This document shows, one piece after another, positions 1-8,807 of a DNA stretch of 39,808 bases. Source of the stretch: Gammaproteobacteria bacterium (lineage in GTDB: Bacteria; Pseudomonadota; Gammaproteobacteria; UBA6429; Thiohalophilaceae); assembly GCA_029881995.1 (NCBI GenBank), contig JAOULO010000030.1:1-39808 (forward strand), written 5' to 3'. The notes below the pieces were generated by a model. That model was not told the DNA's origin and did not search any database. It saw only the letters and a list, made by a program, of their open reading frames with translations. Within the stretch, counting starts at the first letter, position 1, and each line of letters begins with the position of its first letter. The translations under genes were made by a program, and so were the position numbers.

Positions 1-139
1 GGTCAAGGTATCCGAGGCGCAACGAAATTTAAAAAAAGTGCAGTTTGATATTGCCCTGGCCTGGGCAAAACTGGAGGCACTGGTTGGCCAGAATCTGGAT
101 AGACTTTATCCTAAAGTGCAAAGTGAAACATCGCCATGA
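1..139 (+). CDS. TolC-family outer membrane channel, C-terminal fragment
   Basis: Frame 2 is open from the left edge and reads 45 codons to a TGA at 137-139. The peptide contains EAQRNLKKVQFDIALAWAKL followed by EALVGQNLDRL. This heptad-rich pattern, ending in A-x-L-x-L-x-G, is typical of the last helix of TolC/OprM-type efflux channels. The gene is 5'-truncated by the window. Its stop lies 10 bases before the start of a periplasmic adaptor gene, the usual order for outer-membrane channel plus membrane-fusion-protein operons. Family assignment rests on a short piece, so it is likely rather than certain. Confidence 0.65.
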   Translation, partial: VKVSEAQRNLKKVQFDIALAWAKLEALVGQNLDRLYPKVQSETSP

Positions 140-149
140 GACAAGTGAT

Positions 150-944
150 ATGAACACGAAGAAATTTAATACCAGATATTTATCGATGCTCGCGGTTGTT
201 GTGAGTCTACACCTCATTGTAATTGAATATAGCTATGCACTAGATATCAATGCCAGTCTGCAATGGTCCAGGCGCGTGGAACTGGGGACGCCAGTCAGTG
301 GAGTGATTACTTCGGCTCAGGCCAACCCAGGAGATAGGGTAAAACATGGGGATTTGTTGATTAAACTGGATGAAAGGAACTACGTTGCAGCCCTGTTACA
401 GGCTAAAGCCAGGGAAAAAGATCTCAGTGAAAAGCGCAAGGAGGCCCAACGGCAGTTACGCCGAGCACAGGAACTCTATGATAGAACTGTGCTTTCAGAG
501 CATGATCTGCAGACAGCTAAAAACAGAAAAGTTGAGGCCGATTCAGAATATGAAATGGCCAAGTCTGAACTGGTAACAGCCGAACTCAATCTTGAATACA
601 CCAGTATTCGAGCCCCGTTTGATGCCATGGTCATAAGTCGCCATGTTGAGCCGGGGCAAACGGTGGTTTCTCAACTTAAACCCGAGACCATGGTCATTGT
701 GGCAGCAGCTGGCGAAATGGTGGCGAGGGGGCAAATAGATCAGTCACAACTTGATGGCCAGTTACAGGGCCGTCCGGCACAGGTGGTGGCAGCAGGTTTA
801 CGTTATGAAGGCAAGGTTAAATATGTGGGGCTGGAACCCGTCAAAACGGATAAACAGGGTATATACTATGAAATAGCTGTCGTGTTTAACACTGGCGAGA
901 GAATATTACGTGCCGGTCAACAGGTGACTATTAAATTACCATGA
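150..944 (+). CDS. HlyD/RND-type periplasmic adaptor (membrane fusion protein)
   Basis: This 264-residue protein probably bridges an inner-membrane transporter to the TolC-like channel encoded just upstream. An N-terminal hydrophobic segment (about residues 10-30) ending in SYA-LDI looks like a cleavable signal peptide. A biotinyl-lipoyl half-motif follows (VELGTPVSGVITSAQANPGD), then a charged coiled-coil hairpin (about residues 85-150), the second lipoyl half (LNLEYTSIRAPFDAMV) and a beta-barrel region ending AGQQVTIKLP. This is the domain order of RND/HlyD adaptors, although the protein is shorter than most. The open frame reaches back to position 45, but the ATG at 150 follows the channel stop by 10 bases and is directly before the signal peptide. 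No pump gene lies downstream; it may lie before the window or elsewhere. Confidence 0.85.
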   Translation: MNTKKFNTRYLSMLAVVVSLHLIVIEYSYALDINASLQWSRRVELGTPVSGVITSAQANPGDRVKHGDLLIKLDERNYVAALLQAKAREKDLSEKRKEAQRQLRRAQELYDRTVLSEHDLQTAKNRKVEADSEYEMAKSELVTAELNLEYTSIRAPFDAMVISRHVEPGQTVVSQLKPETMVIVAAAGEMVARGQIDQSQLDGQLQGRPAQVVAAGLRYEGKVKYVGLEPVKTDKQGIYYEIAVVFNTGERILRAGQQVTIKLP

Positions 945-1210
945 GTATATGTGTTCGATGTTATATATCTGGTCAGGTACAGGGGGTGTTCTTTCGTGCC
1001 TCTGCCCTGGAACAGGCCCAGATGCTGGGAATTGTTGGGCATGCCAAGAATATGGGGGATGGCCGAGTGGAAGTACTGGCCTGTGGTGATGATCTGGCGA
1101 TTGAAGCCCTGAAACGATGGTTACAGCATGGCCCACCCAATGCCAAGGTCACCGAAGTTGAATGTACTGAAGTTGAGGTGGAAGAGCCTCGAGGATTTAC
1201 GACACTTTAA
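941..1210 (+). CDS. acyP: Acylphosphatase
   Basis: The 89-residue product is the normal size for acylphosphatase, a small cytosolic enzyme that hydrolyses carboxyl-phosphate bonds. The signature loop GQVQGVFFR (residues 11-19) holds the substrate-binding Arg19. The second motif, usually GWVRN-x-x-DGRVE, is present as GHAKNMGDGRVEV with the catalytic Asn37 retained. The start overlaps the adaptor stop by 4 bases (ATGA), which suggests translational coupling to the efflux genes, an unexpected partner. The stop overlaps the convergent transglycosylase gene by 4 bases, so there is no room for a terminator between them. Confidence 0.95.
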   Translation: MSICVRCYISGQVQGVFFRASALEQAQMLGIVGHAKNMGDGRVEVLACGDDLAIEALKRWLQHGPPNAKVTEVECTEVEVEEPRGFTTL

Positions 1211-1767
1211 TTACGCCAGCGAAAATCCAGGGCATTAAAAACCTTGCGGGTATAGCGATAACTCCCCAGGCTACCGTTATAGCGCATCAGGGCCCGAGTC
1301 AGATTACCTTTTTCCTTATCAAGATAATATTTCAAAATGGTACAACCCATGCGCAGGTTAGTATGTATCCGAAACAGGTTGTCTCCGGGACGGCCGATTT
1401 CTTTTAGCCAGAAGGGCATTACCTGCATCAGACCCATGGCACCGGCATGAGAGATAGCAAAGGGGTTGAAATTGCTTTCCACATCAATCACCGCCAGTAC
1501 TAGTTCAGGATGTAATTTAGCGCGTCGGGCTTCAAAGTGAATTTGTTTTAGCAGGCTGATGCGCTGTTTATTTTCCGGGACTTTTTTCTTCAGGCGGTTA
1601 GACATATCCATCAGCCAGACTTCGGCTTCAAAGCGATCGGTAAAACTGTCACTTTCAGAAATGGCTTCTTTGAGCAGCTGGCGAAGCTGGGGATCGGAAC
1701 TATTTTGAGCAAATGCATCAAAGGCAAATAGCATAGATACCAAGAGCAGGAAGTTAGATAGTTTCAT
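1207..1767 (-). CDS. Periplasmic lytic transglycosylase, SLT domain
   Basis: The product has 186 residues. An N-terminal signal peptide (about residues 1-20, ending DAFA-Q) directs it to the periplasm. The SLT fold is marked by VIDVESNFNPFAIS, with catalytic Glu97, then GAMGLMQVMPFW and the later Tyr-rich YNGSLGSYRYTRKV. These features match the MltE/Slt-C-like transglycosylases that cleave peptidoglycan with formation of 1,6-anhydro ends. A good ribosome site (GGAGAA) precedes the ATG on the minus strand. It lies 45 bases downstream of proS and may be cotranscribed with it. The domain is short and has no LysM or lipobox. Confidence 0.9.
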   Translation of the reverse strand: MKLSNFLLLVSMLFAFDAFAQNSSDPQLRQLLKEAISESDSFTDRFEAEVWLMDMSNRLKKKVPENKQRISLLKQIHFEARRAKLHPELVLAVIDVESNFNPFAISHAGAMGLMQVMPFWLKEIGRPGDNLFRIHTNLRMGCTILKYYLDKEKGNLTRALMRYNGSLGSYRYTRKVFNALDFRWRN

Positions 1768-1812
1768 AATAACTTCTCCTTTGCGTTACGCACTGCTCCC
1801 AAGACTGATTAC

Positions 1813-3531
1813 TTAAAGTTTAATCTGGGCCTGTAGAAATTCAATCACATTATCAACTGGAACATCCTGGTTATCAGTATCACGACGCCCTTTATATTCC
1901 AGCATGCCTTTGTCCAGGCCACGATCACCAATTACGATTCGATGAGGAATACCGATGAGTTCCATATCCGCAAACATCACGCCAGGACGTTCACCGCGGT
2001 CATCCAGCAGTACATCAAAACCAGCCTGTTGTAATTCTGAATAAAGTGATTCGGCTTTGTCGCGAACAGCATCAGATTTTTTCATGTTCATGGGAATAAT
2101 GACGATCTGGAAGGGGGCGATGGCATCTGGCCAGATGATACCTTTATCATCATGGTTCTGCTCAATGGTCGAGGCGACCACGCGGGAGACACCAATCCCA
2201 TAACAACCCATGGTCATGATACTGTTTTTGCCATTTTCATCCAGAACACTGGCCTTCATGGCTTCGGAGTATTTTTTACCCAGCTGGAAAATATGGCCAA
2301 CCTCGATACCGCGTTTAATGACCAGCTTGCCCTTACCATCCGGACTGGGGTCACCTTCCTGGACATTACGTAAGTCAGCGACCTTGGCTAACTCGAGATC
2401 TCGTCCCCAGTTAATGCCAAAATAGTGTTTACCTTCTATATTGGCGCCGGCACTAAAGTCATTCATTACCGCGACACTACGATCAGCAATTACCGGGACT
2501 GGCAAGTTAACCGGCCCCAGGGAGCCTGGGCCTGCACCTATGGTTTTACGAATTTCTTCCTCACTGGCAAACTGAAATGGGCTGGCCACTTCAGGCAATT
2601 TGTCTGCCTTTATTTCATTTAGCTCGTGGTCACCCCGAACCAGCAGGGCAATCAGATCACTATCACAATCATCACTGGCATGAACCATGAGTGTCTTGAC
2701 TGTTTTCTCAATGGGCTGTTTGAACTGGCTTACCAGTTCATCAATGGTCTTCGCATCCGGGGTATCTATTAGCTCCATCTCCTTACTAGGGGCGGGAGCT
2801 GAATCCGCTGGTGCCACGGCCTCGGCCATTTCCACATTGGCGGCATAATCGCTCTGGTCACTGAAGGCGATAGCATCTTCACCGGAATCGGCCAGGACAT
2901 GAAATTCATGTGAGGCACTGCCACCAATGGCACCGGTATCCGCCAGCACGGGCCGAAATTCAAGGCCAATGCGAGAGAAGATGCTGGTATAGGTCGTATG
3001 CATCACCTGATAGGTTTCTTCCAGAGATGCCTGGTCCAGGTGAAAGGAGTAGGCGTCTTTCATCAGAAATTCGCGGGCACGCATGATGCCAAAGCGGGGG
3101 CGGCGCTCATCACGGAATTTGGTCTGTATCTGATAGAAGTTGGCAGGTAATTGTTTATAGCTTTTAATCTCATGACGAATCAAATCAGTGATAACTTCTT
3201 CATGGGTGGGGCCGAAACAGAAGTCACGTTCGTGACGGTCTTTGAGCCGCAGCATCTCGGCACCCATTTGATCCCAACGGCCGGATTCTTCCCACAACTC
3301 AGCAGGTTGCACAGCAGGCATTAGTACTTCCTGGCCACCGGCTTTGTTCATTTCATCACGAACAATATTCTCGACCTTGTGCAGCACCCTTAGACCCATG
3401 GGTAACCATGTATATAAACCAGCAGCCAGTTTACGGATCAATCCGGCCCGCATCATGAGCTGGTGGCTAATGACCTCGGCATCGGCCGGTGTTTCTTTCA
3501 GGGTGGCAATCAGAAATCGAGTAGCGCGCAT
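1813..3531 (-). CDS. proS: Prolyl-tRNA synthetase
   Basis: This 572-residue class II aminoacyl-tRNA synthetase charges tRNA-Pro. The length matches the bacterial form that carries an inserted editing domain, found here between the catalytic motifs (roughly residues 225-400, with GADxE-like low-conservation sequence and [19 protein letters not shown]). Motif 2 is [11 protein letters not shown] (residues 102-112). Motif 3 and the C-terminal anticodon-binding domain follow, with [10 protein letters not shown] and [20 protein letters not shown]. The reading frame is complete from ATG to TAA. It is the first gene of a probable proS-transglycosylase unit, and the palindromic repeat upstream separates it from the tautomerase gene. 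Confidence 0.98.
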   Translation of the reverse strand: MRATRFLIATLKETPADAEVISHQLMMRAGLIRKLAAGLYTWLPMGLRVLHKVENIVRDEMNKAGGQEVLMPAVQPAELWEESGRWDQMGAEMLRLKDRHERDFCFGPTHEEVITDLIRHEIKSYKQLPANFYQIQTKFRDERRPRFGIMRAREFLMKDAYSFHLDQASLEETYQVMHTTYTSIFSRIGLEFRPVLADTGAIGGSASHEFHVLADSGEDAIAFSDQSDYAANVEMAEAVAPADSAPAPSKEMELIDTPDAKTIDELVSQFKQPIEKTVKTLMVHASDDCDSDLIALLVRGDHELNEIKADKLPEVASPFQFASEEEIRKTIGAGPGSLGPVNLPVPVIADRSVAVMNDFSAGANIEGKHYFGINWGRDLELAKVADLRNVQEGDPSPDGKGKLVIKRGIEVGHIFQLGKKYSEAMKASVLDENGKNSIMTMGCYGIGVSRVVASTIEQNHDDKGIIWPDAIAPFQIVIIPMNMKKSDAVRDKAESLYSELQQAGFDVLLDDRGERPGVMFADMELIGIPHRIVIGDRGLDKGMLEYKGRRDTDNQDVPVDNVIEFLQAQIKL

Positions 3532-3611
3532 GGTTCTCTCTTTTGTTAATTCGTTTATATGAATTGTAAAGCGGAGATTGTAGCGATTTGTAGAGAAGAG
3601 GGATAGCCGAA

Positions 3612-3736
3612 CCTGAGAAACGTCTCAGGTGGTTCCAGACAAGGCAGATATTAGTGAGCAAGCGGAGCTTACACGATTAGTAAGTGAGCATTGTGAGCTG
3701 ATATTTAACGTAGGCTGGAGCCGCCTGAGGCGTTTC
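3612..3736. repeat. Long imperfect palindrome (MITE/REP-like)
   Basis: The 24-base arm at 3617-3640 pairs with 3713-3736 with about five mismatches; the arms begin GAAACGTCTCAGG and end CCTGAGGCGTTTC. The arms enclose about 72 bases that are themselves weakly self-complementary, giving one long imperfect hairpin of about 120 bases. Inside the left end sits a perfect 7-bp stem with a 4-base loop (CCTGAGA-AACG-TCTCAGG, 3612-3629). It occupies most of the proS-tautomerase gap and has no coding potential. It could be a small non-autonomous mobile repeat or a transcript-end structure. No second copy is visible in this window. Confidence 0.6.
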
Positions 3737-3741
3737 CTGCT

Positions 3742-4086
3742 CTAAAAGGTAGCGGCGTTCCAGCCCCACATTGTTCTTTCTGCATTTGCAAACTCGATAT
3801 ATACCCGTTCTTTCCCAACACCAATACTGTCTTCCATTAATTGACAGAGGGCTGCAGATAGTTGTGCTGTTTTGGCTTCGGGCAGGCCAATACTCTTTAG
3901 TTCGAGATAGGCCAATGGTGCATCATCACCGGCAAATAACATGGGAGTACTGTCTTCCAGGGCCACCATGACATAGCTTTCCGGTTTACCCAGTTCGGAT
4001 GCCACCAGGCTGGAGGCCTTTTGTAACAGGTTTTTTCCGTCTGCCTCATCAATGGACTGGTTGGTTTGAATCATCAGGTATGGCAT
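3742..4086 (-). CDS. MIF/tautomerase-superfamily protein
   Basis: The product has 114 residues, the normal size for macrophage-migration-inhibitory-factor-like phenylpyruvate tautomerases. It starts Met-Pro, so processing would expose the catalytic Pro2. The beta-alpha-beta repeats are visible (PYLMIQTNQSID, then SYVMVALEDSTPMLFAGDDAPLAYLELKSIG). The C-terminal stretch RVYIEFANAERTMWGWNAATF resembles the MIF end YINYYDMNAANVGWNxSTF. Gammaproteobacterial members are of unknown physiological substrate. A GAGGCGAC ribosome site lies just upstream of the ATG. It follows the DUF4124 gene in the same direction, 18 bases away. Confidence 0.88.
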   Translation of the reverse strand: MPYLMIQTNQSIDEADGKNLLQKASSLVASELGKPESYVMVALEDSTPMLFAGDDAPLAYLELKSIGLPEAKTAQLSAALCQLMEDSIGVGKERVYIEFANAERTMWGWNAATF

Positions 4087-4104
4087 CGCTGTCGCCTCTT
4101 TAGA

Positions 4105-4551
4105 TTAATCGCAAAAATCCTTGATGGCCTGTTTGGCTTCTTTCAGGCCTGCAGCCTTTTCATCATCAGTGATACGAACATATTCACCTTTGTCATTCTT
4201 TTTACGGCGGTATACCGTGTAAAATCGTAATTGCTCTTTTGCGATGCCACAGTTCTTTTGTCTAAGGGCTAAATTATTTTTATTCTCTTTTGCCAGTTTG
4301 GCGTCGTTTTGCCTTTTGGTAGTGGCATTTTCAAGGAATCGATTTGATTGCTCAGAAGCTGAGTTTCCCGAGCGACTATTACGAGGGGTGGGTTTTACTC
4401 GGATGGATTCAAACTGACCTTCTGGTGGAGGGTGCTGGGAGTAGACAACATTGCCATCCTTATCGACCCACTTGTAAGTACCGGCGGAGGCGTGACCAAA
4501 CACGGCAAGTAGTAAAATCAAAACAGTATTTGTAATTATTCTCTGTGTCAT
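4105..4551 (-). CDS. DUF4124-domain exported protein
   Basis: The product has 148 residues with a signal peptide (hydrophobic residues about 7-20, cleavage after HASA). The mature N-terminus GTYKWVDKDGNVVYSQHPPPEG is the DUF4124 signature, common in gamma- and betaproteobacterial periplasmic proteins of unknown role. The rest is charged (a KRQNDAKLAKENKNNLALRQ-type helix, about residues 75-95) and carries CGIAKEQLRFY plus a C-terminal Cys near the end (DFCD). These two cysteines could form a disulfide. It is the first gene of a probable two-gene unit with the tautomerase. No function can be assigned from sequence. Confidence 0.85.
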   Translation of the reverse strand: MTQRIITNTVLILLLAVFGHASAGTYKWVDKDGNVVYSQHPPPEGQFESIRVKPTPRNSRSGNSASEQSNRFLENATTKRQNDAKLAKENKNNLALRQKNCGIAKEQLRFYTVYRRKKNDKGEYVRITDDEKAAGLKEAKQAIKDFCD

Positions 4552-4712
4552 AATTCAATCCCTCAACTTACTGGCGATATTATGCGGCATTGAGGCTTTT
4601 TCACAAGTCTGTCGGTCACAGAGCCCAACATGTGGCCCAAAAAATCGGGTTAGTTAGCCCAGAATTTGTGAATTTTTCAGTCTTTACGGTGCATTTTTGG
4701 GATGAGACTGAT

Positions 4713-4718
4713 TATAAT
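4713..4718 (+). promoter_or_regulatory. Candidate -10 box for the ilv operon
   Basis: A perfect TATAAT sits 78 bases before the ilvB GTG and about 22 bases before the leader hairpins. No good -35 hexamer lies 16-18 bases upstream (the best is TGCATT), so the promoter would need an activator or could be weak. The start site would fall near 4725, giving a leader of about 70 bases. Confidence 0.45.
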
Positions 4719-4739
4719 GGCTTTTTTCCGAGTAAGTCT

Positions 4740-4774
4740 GGTGTCAACACCCCGCCCGTTCAAGGGCGTTTTTT
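4740..4774 (+). promoter_or_regulatory. ilvB leader: two hairpins, the second terminator-like
   Basis: The first hairpin is GGTGT-CA-ACACC (4740-4751). The second is CGCCC-gttcaa-GGGCG (4753-4768), followed at once by six T (4769-4774), the form of an intrinsic terminator. It lies 21 bases before the ilvB start and downstream of the TATAAT, so in an ilv transcript it would act as an attenuator. No leader peptide rich in Ile, Val or Leu codons fits between the inferred start site and the hairpin, so control might be protein- or RNA-mediated. Alternatively it terminates transcription entering from upstream. Confidence 0.5.
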
Positions 4775-4795
4775 ATCTCTAGAGAGGTAACTTTT

Positions 4796-6514
4796 GTGGA
4801 ACTCAGTGGTGCTGAGATAGTTGTTCAGTTTCTGAAAGATGAGGGCGTCGAACATGTCTTCGGTTACCCCGGTGGGGCCGTACTGCATATTTACGACGCC
4901 ATCTTCAGACAGGATGACGTCAAACATATTCTGACCCGTCACGAGCAGGGGGCCACCCATGCTGCTGACGGTTATGCCCGTGCAACCGGCAAACCTGGCG
5001 TCGCCCTGGTGACCTCAGGTCCTGGTGCAACCAATGCCATCACCGGTATTGCTACGGCCTACCTTGATTCTGTTCCCCTGGTAGTACTGTCTGGTCAGGT
5101 ACCCCGTGCCTTTATCGGCAGTGATGCCTTTCAGGAAGTGGATATGGTGGGCATTTCCCGTCCATGTGTAAAACACAACTTCCTGGTTAAGGACGTGCGT
5201 GAGCTGGCCTCGACCCTGAAGAAGGCGTTTTATGTAGCCAGTACCGGTCGGCCCGGTCCTGTTGTGGTGGATATCCCCAAGGATACGACTGACCCTGGTG
5301 TCAAGATTCCGTATGAGTACCCCAAAGAGATCAGCATGCGTTCTTATAACCCGACGGTTAAAGGTCACCCGGGCCAGATCAAACGAGCCCTGGATCTGAT
5401 TGTCGGTGCCCGTCGTCCCATGTTGTATACCGGCGGCGGTGTGATCCTGAGTGAGGCCAGTGAAGAACTGACAGAATTTACCCAGACCCTGGGTTATCCA
5501 ATTACCAATACTCTGATGGGCCTGGGCGCCTATCCGGGTATGGACAAACAGTTTGTCGGCATGTTGGGCATGCACGGGACTTATGAAGCCAATATGGCCA
5601 TGCATGAATGTGATGTACTGGTGGCCATTGGCGCACGCTTTGATGACCGTGTGACTGGCGATATTAAACAGTTCTGCCCCAACGCAAGAATCATCCACAT
5701 CGACATCGATCCTTCTTCGATTTCAAAGAATGTCCGTGTCGATATTCCTATCGTGGGTGATATCAAGCAGGTCCTTACCGATATGCTCAAGGAACTTAAG
5801 GGGCTGAAGAAGAAGATCGACAGCAAGGCCATCGCCAACTGGTGGCAGCAGATCGATAAATGGCGTGATACTGATTGTCTGCGTTATGACCGTAATAGCG
5901 CCCTGATCAAACCTCAATATGTGGTTGAAAAACTCTGTGAAGTGACTGGGGGCGATGCCTTCGTTACTTCCGACGTAGGACAGCACCAGATGTTCGCTGC
6001 TCAATTTTATAAATTCAACAAACCGCGTCGCTGGATCAACTCCGGTGGGCTCGGCACCATGGGCTTTGGAATGCCTGCCGCCCTGGGTGTACAGGTTGCC
6101 TATCCTGATGCCCCGGTGGCCTGTATCACCGGTGAGTCCAGTATTCAAATGTGTGTCCAGGAACTGGGTATGGCCTTGCAGTATCAATTGCCAATCAAGG
6201 TTATTAATTTGAATAACGGTTACATGGGAATGGTGCGTCAGTGGCAGGAGTTTTTCTATGAGAAGCGTTACTCCCAGTCTGTTATGGAAGTCAATCCTGA
6301 TTTCGTTAAACTGGCTGAGGCCTATGGTCATATCGGTATGCGTATTGATAAACCACAGGACGTGGAGGGGGCCCTGAAAGAGGCCTTTGCTATGAAAGAC
6401 AAGCTGGTATTCCTCGACTTTGTGACAGATCGTGGTGAAAACGTCTATCCCATGATTGCCGCAGGCAAGGGCCAGCATGAAATGCACATGTCACCAGAAT
6501 GGGAGTTGATCTAA
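4796..6514 (+). CDS. ilvB: Acetolactate synthase, large (catalytic) subunit
   Basis: This 572-residue ThDP enzyme condenses pyruvate with pyruvate or 2-ketobutyrate, the first common step to Val, Leu and Ile. The N-terminal domain has FGYPGGAVLHIYDA and the catalytic Glu50 in TRHEQGATHAADGYARATG. The FAD-binding middle domain follows. The C-terminal ThDP domain has GGLGTMGFGMPAALG and the cofactor motif at residues 446-449, which reads GESS where related enzymes have GDGS or GEGS. The motif ends normally with LNNGYMGMVRQWQ. The start is GTG, with AGAGAGG at about the right distance. It overlaps ilvH by one base (TAATG). It could equally be called ilvI by its similarity to the IlvI branch. Confidence 0.97.
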   Translation: MELSGAEIVVQFLKDEGVEHVFGYPGGAVLHIYDAIFRQDDVKHILTRHEQGATHAADGYARATGKPGVALVTSGPGATNAITGIATAYLDSVPLVVLSGQVPRAFIGSDAFQEVDMVGISRPCVKHNFLVKDVRELASTLKKAFYVASTGRPGPVVVDIPKDTTDPGVKIPYEYPKEISMRSYNPTVKGHPGQIKRALDLIVGARRPMLYTGGGVILSEASEELTEFTQTLGYPITNTLMGLGAYPGMDKQFVGMLGMHGTYEANMAMHECDVLVAIGARFDDRVTGDIKQFCPNARIIHIDIDPSSISKNVRVDIPIVGDIKQVLTDMLKELKGLKKKIDSKAIANWWQQIDKWRDTDCLRYDRNSALIKPQYVVEKLCEVTGGDAFVTSDVGQHQMFAAQFYKFNKPRRWINSGGLGTMGFGMPAALGVQVAYPDAPVACITGESSIQMCVQELGMALQYQLPIKVINLNNGYMGMVRQWQEFFYEKRYSQSVMEVNPDFVKLAEAYGHIGMRIDKPQDVEGALKEAFAMKDKLVFLDFVTDRGENVYPMIAAGKGQHEMHMSPEWELI

Positions 6515-7008
6515 TGCGACATATTATTTCTCTTCTCATGGAAAACGAAGCAGGTGCTCTGTCACGTGTTGCCGGTCTTTTTTCAGCCCGTGGCTATAAC
6601 ATCGAATCATTGACCGTTGCGCCAACCGAAGATCCCACCATGTCACGCATGACTCTGGTGACCACTGGATCTGAAGACATCGTGGAACAGATCACCAAGC
6701 AGCTCAACAAGCTTGTCGATATCGTCAAGCTGGCAGATATCACCGAGGGTGAACATATTGAAAGAGAACTGATGTTGATCAAAGTAATGGCCAGCAATGC
6801 TGAGCAACGGGAAGAGGTCAAACGCATGACCGATATTTTCCGTGGCAGAGTTATTGATGTTAAGGATGCCAACTTTACCATCGAGATTACCGGTGACGGC
6901 AACAAGCTGGATGCCTTTATTGATGCTTTGCAACATTCAGACATTATCGAAACCGTGCGCTCAGGTACCACTGGTATCTCGCGCGGTGCCAAGTGTTTAC
7001 ATATTTAA
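6514..7008 (+). CDS. ilvH: Acetolactate synthase, small (regulatory) subunit
   Basis: The product has 164 residues, typical of IlvH/IlvN. It begins MRHIISLLMENEAGALSRVAGLFSARGYNIESL, an ACT domain that senses valine and activates the large subunit. A second ACT-like domain follows from about residue 80 (ELMLIKVMASNAEQREEV). An in-frame ATG lies 15 bases upstream at 6499. The ATG at 6514 is preferred because GGGAG (6501-6505) lies before it, the start overlaps the ilvB stop by one base, and homologues begin MRHIISLL. Confidence 0.96.
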   Translation: MRHIISLLMENEAGALSRVAGLFSARGYNIESLTVAPTEDPTMSRMTLVTTGSEDIVEQITKQLNKLVDIVKLADITEGEHIERELMLIKVMASNAEQREEVKRMTDIFRGRVIDVKDANFTIEITGDGNKLDAFIDALQHSDIIETVRSGTTGISRGAKCLHI

Positions 7009-7038
7009 ATTAAAGAAAGAAGTTTAGAGGAACAATAA

Positions 7039-8055
<1,017 letters not shown>

Positions 8056-8062
8056 AAATGAT

Positions 8063-8092
8063 AAAGGCCGGTTATTGATACCGGCCTTTTTT
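8063..8092 (+). terminator. Rho-independent terminator after ilvC
   Basis: A perfect 7-bp stem GGCCGGT/ACCGGCC (8066-8072 and 8080-8086) with a 7-base loop is followed by TTTTTT (8087-8092) and preceded by AAA. It lies 8 bases after the ilvC stop. It should end most ilvBHC transcripts and set the psd-like gene apart. Confidence 0.92.
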
Positions 8093-8101
8093 ATTTAAGC
8101 T

Positions 8102-8716
8102 ATGGCTGTTTCACGTCATTCCATTATTGCCAGAGAAGGGCAAACGGCAGTGCTGTTAATGTCAGTGATGGCCTTTGCTGCCCAGCTACAGTTTGCCTAC
8201 TGGGCCATATGGTTATGGTTAATAGTGGCTCTACTTGCCTGGCTATATCGCGATCCGGCCAGGAAGATACCATCCAGTCCGTTGACCGTAGTCAGTCCGG
8301 TGGATGGTAAGGTTCTGCAGATTGAACGTTCGACCGATAGATTCCTCAAACGCGATGCCTTACATCTCCAATTGCAGATGTCGATCACTGGGGTGTTCTC
8401 CCTGCGTTCAGTGACCGAGGGCAAGGTGATGCAAATCTGGCAGGAGAACAATGGCCAGGGTAAGTGTCTGGCGATCTGGATACAGACCGATGAAGGGGAT
8501 GATACTGTGTTGGTGATCCGCCCTGGTCGATGGTTGAAAAGAATGTCCTATCAGCTTGCCTATGGTGATAGGGTGGGGCATGGACAGAGAATAGGGCATA
8601 TCCTGTTAGGTGCTTGTATCGATGTCTATCTTCCAGCCAGTTCCCGTACCGCATGTGAAATTGGCCAGAAACTGATAGGTGGCAGTGAAGCTATTGGTGA
8701 GTTTGTCCATGGGTAA
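8102..8716 (+). CDS. Phosphatidylserine decarboxylase-like protein, catalytic serine absent
   Basis: The product has 204 residues and resembles the short PSD family: IAREGQ at the N-terminus, two hydrophobic stretches (about residues 17-45), RDPARKIP, VVSPVDGKV and a C-terminal G-x-x-I-D-V-Y-L-P segment. Active members split themselves at a Gly-Ser bond in that segment to make the pyruvoyl group. Here residues 170-172 are Gly-Ala-Cys, so that serine is missing. The usual HVNR-type block is also replaced (MSITGVFSLRS). It is therefore unlikely to decarboxylate phosphatidylserine, despite lying next to pssA. The ATG starts 10 bases after the ilvC terminator with no evident ribosome site. An in-frame stop just upstream rules out an earlier start. 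Confidence 0.8.
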   Translation: MAVSRHSIIAREGQTAVLLMSVMAFAAQLQFAYWAIWLWLIVALLAWLYRDPARKIPSSPLTVVSPVDGKVLQIERSTDRFLKRDALHLQLQMSITGVFSLRSVTEGKVMQIWQENNGQGKCLAIWIQTDEGDDTVLVIRPGRWLKRMSYQLAYGDRVGHGQRIGHILLGACIDVYLPASSRTACEIGQKLIGGSEAIGEFVHG

Positions 8717-8732
8717 GCGGGAAGGTAATTTA

Positions 8733-8807
8733 ATGGATAGTATTTTTACATCTGACAGGACTTGCGCTAGCATTCGCCTAGTTAACGATAAAAACACTGA
8801 TGATTAA
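8733..8807 (+). CDS. Possible 24-residue leader ORF overlapping the pssA start
   Basis: An ATG at 8733 follows a good ribosome site (GGGAAGG, 8719-8725) and encodes MDSIFTSDRTCASIRLVNDK plus four residues. Its stop at 8805-8807 overlaps the first codons of pssA. The pssA ATG itself has no visible ribosome site, so this ORF could serve for translational coupling. It resembles no family and may be chance. Confidence 0.3.
   Translation: MDSIFTSDRTCASIRLVNDKNTDD

Noticed and set aside
4590-4790. 66-residue ORF upstream of ilvB as a leader peptide
   Set aside because: It begins upstream of the TATAAT, is not enriched in Ile, Val or Leu in a run, and spans the terminator hairpin.
5015-5698. 227-residue minus-strand ORF inside ilvB
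   Set aside because: It is antisense to a well-supported enzyme gene and its His/Thr-rich sequence is typical of antisense frames.
5723-6487. 254-residue minus-strand ORF inside ilvB
   Set aside because: Antisense shadow of ilvB, no motif, no ribosome site judged significant.
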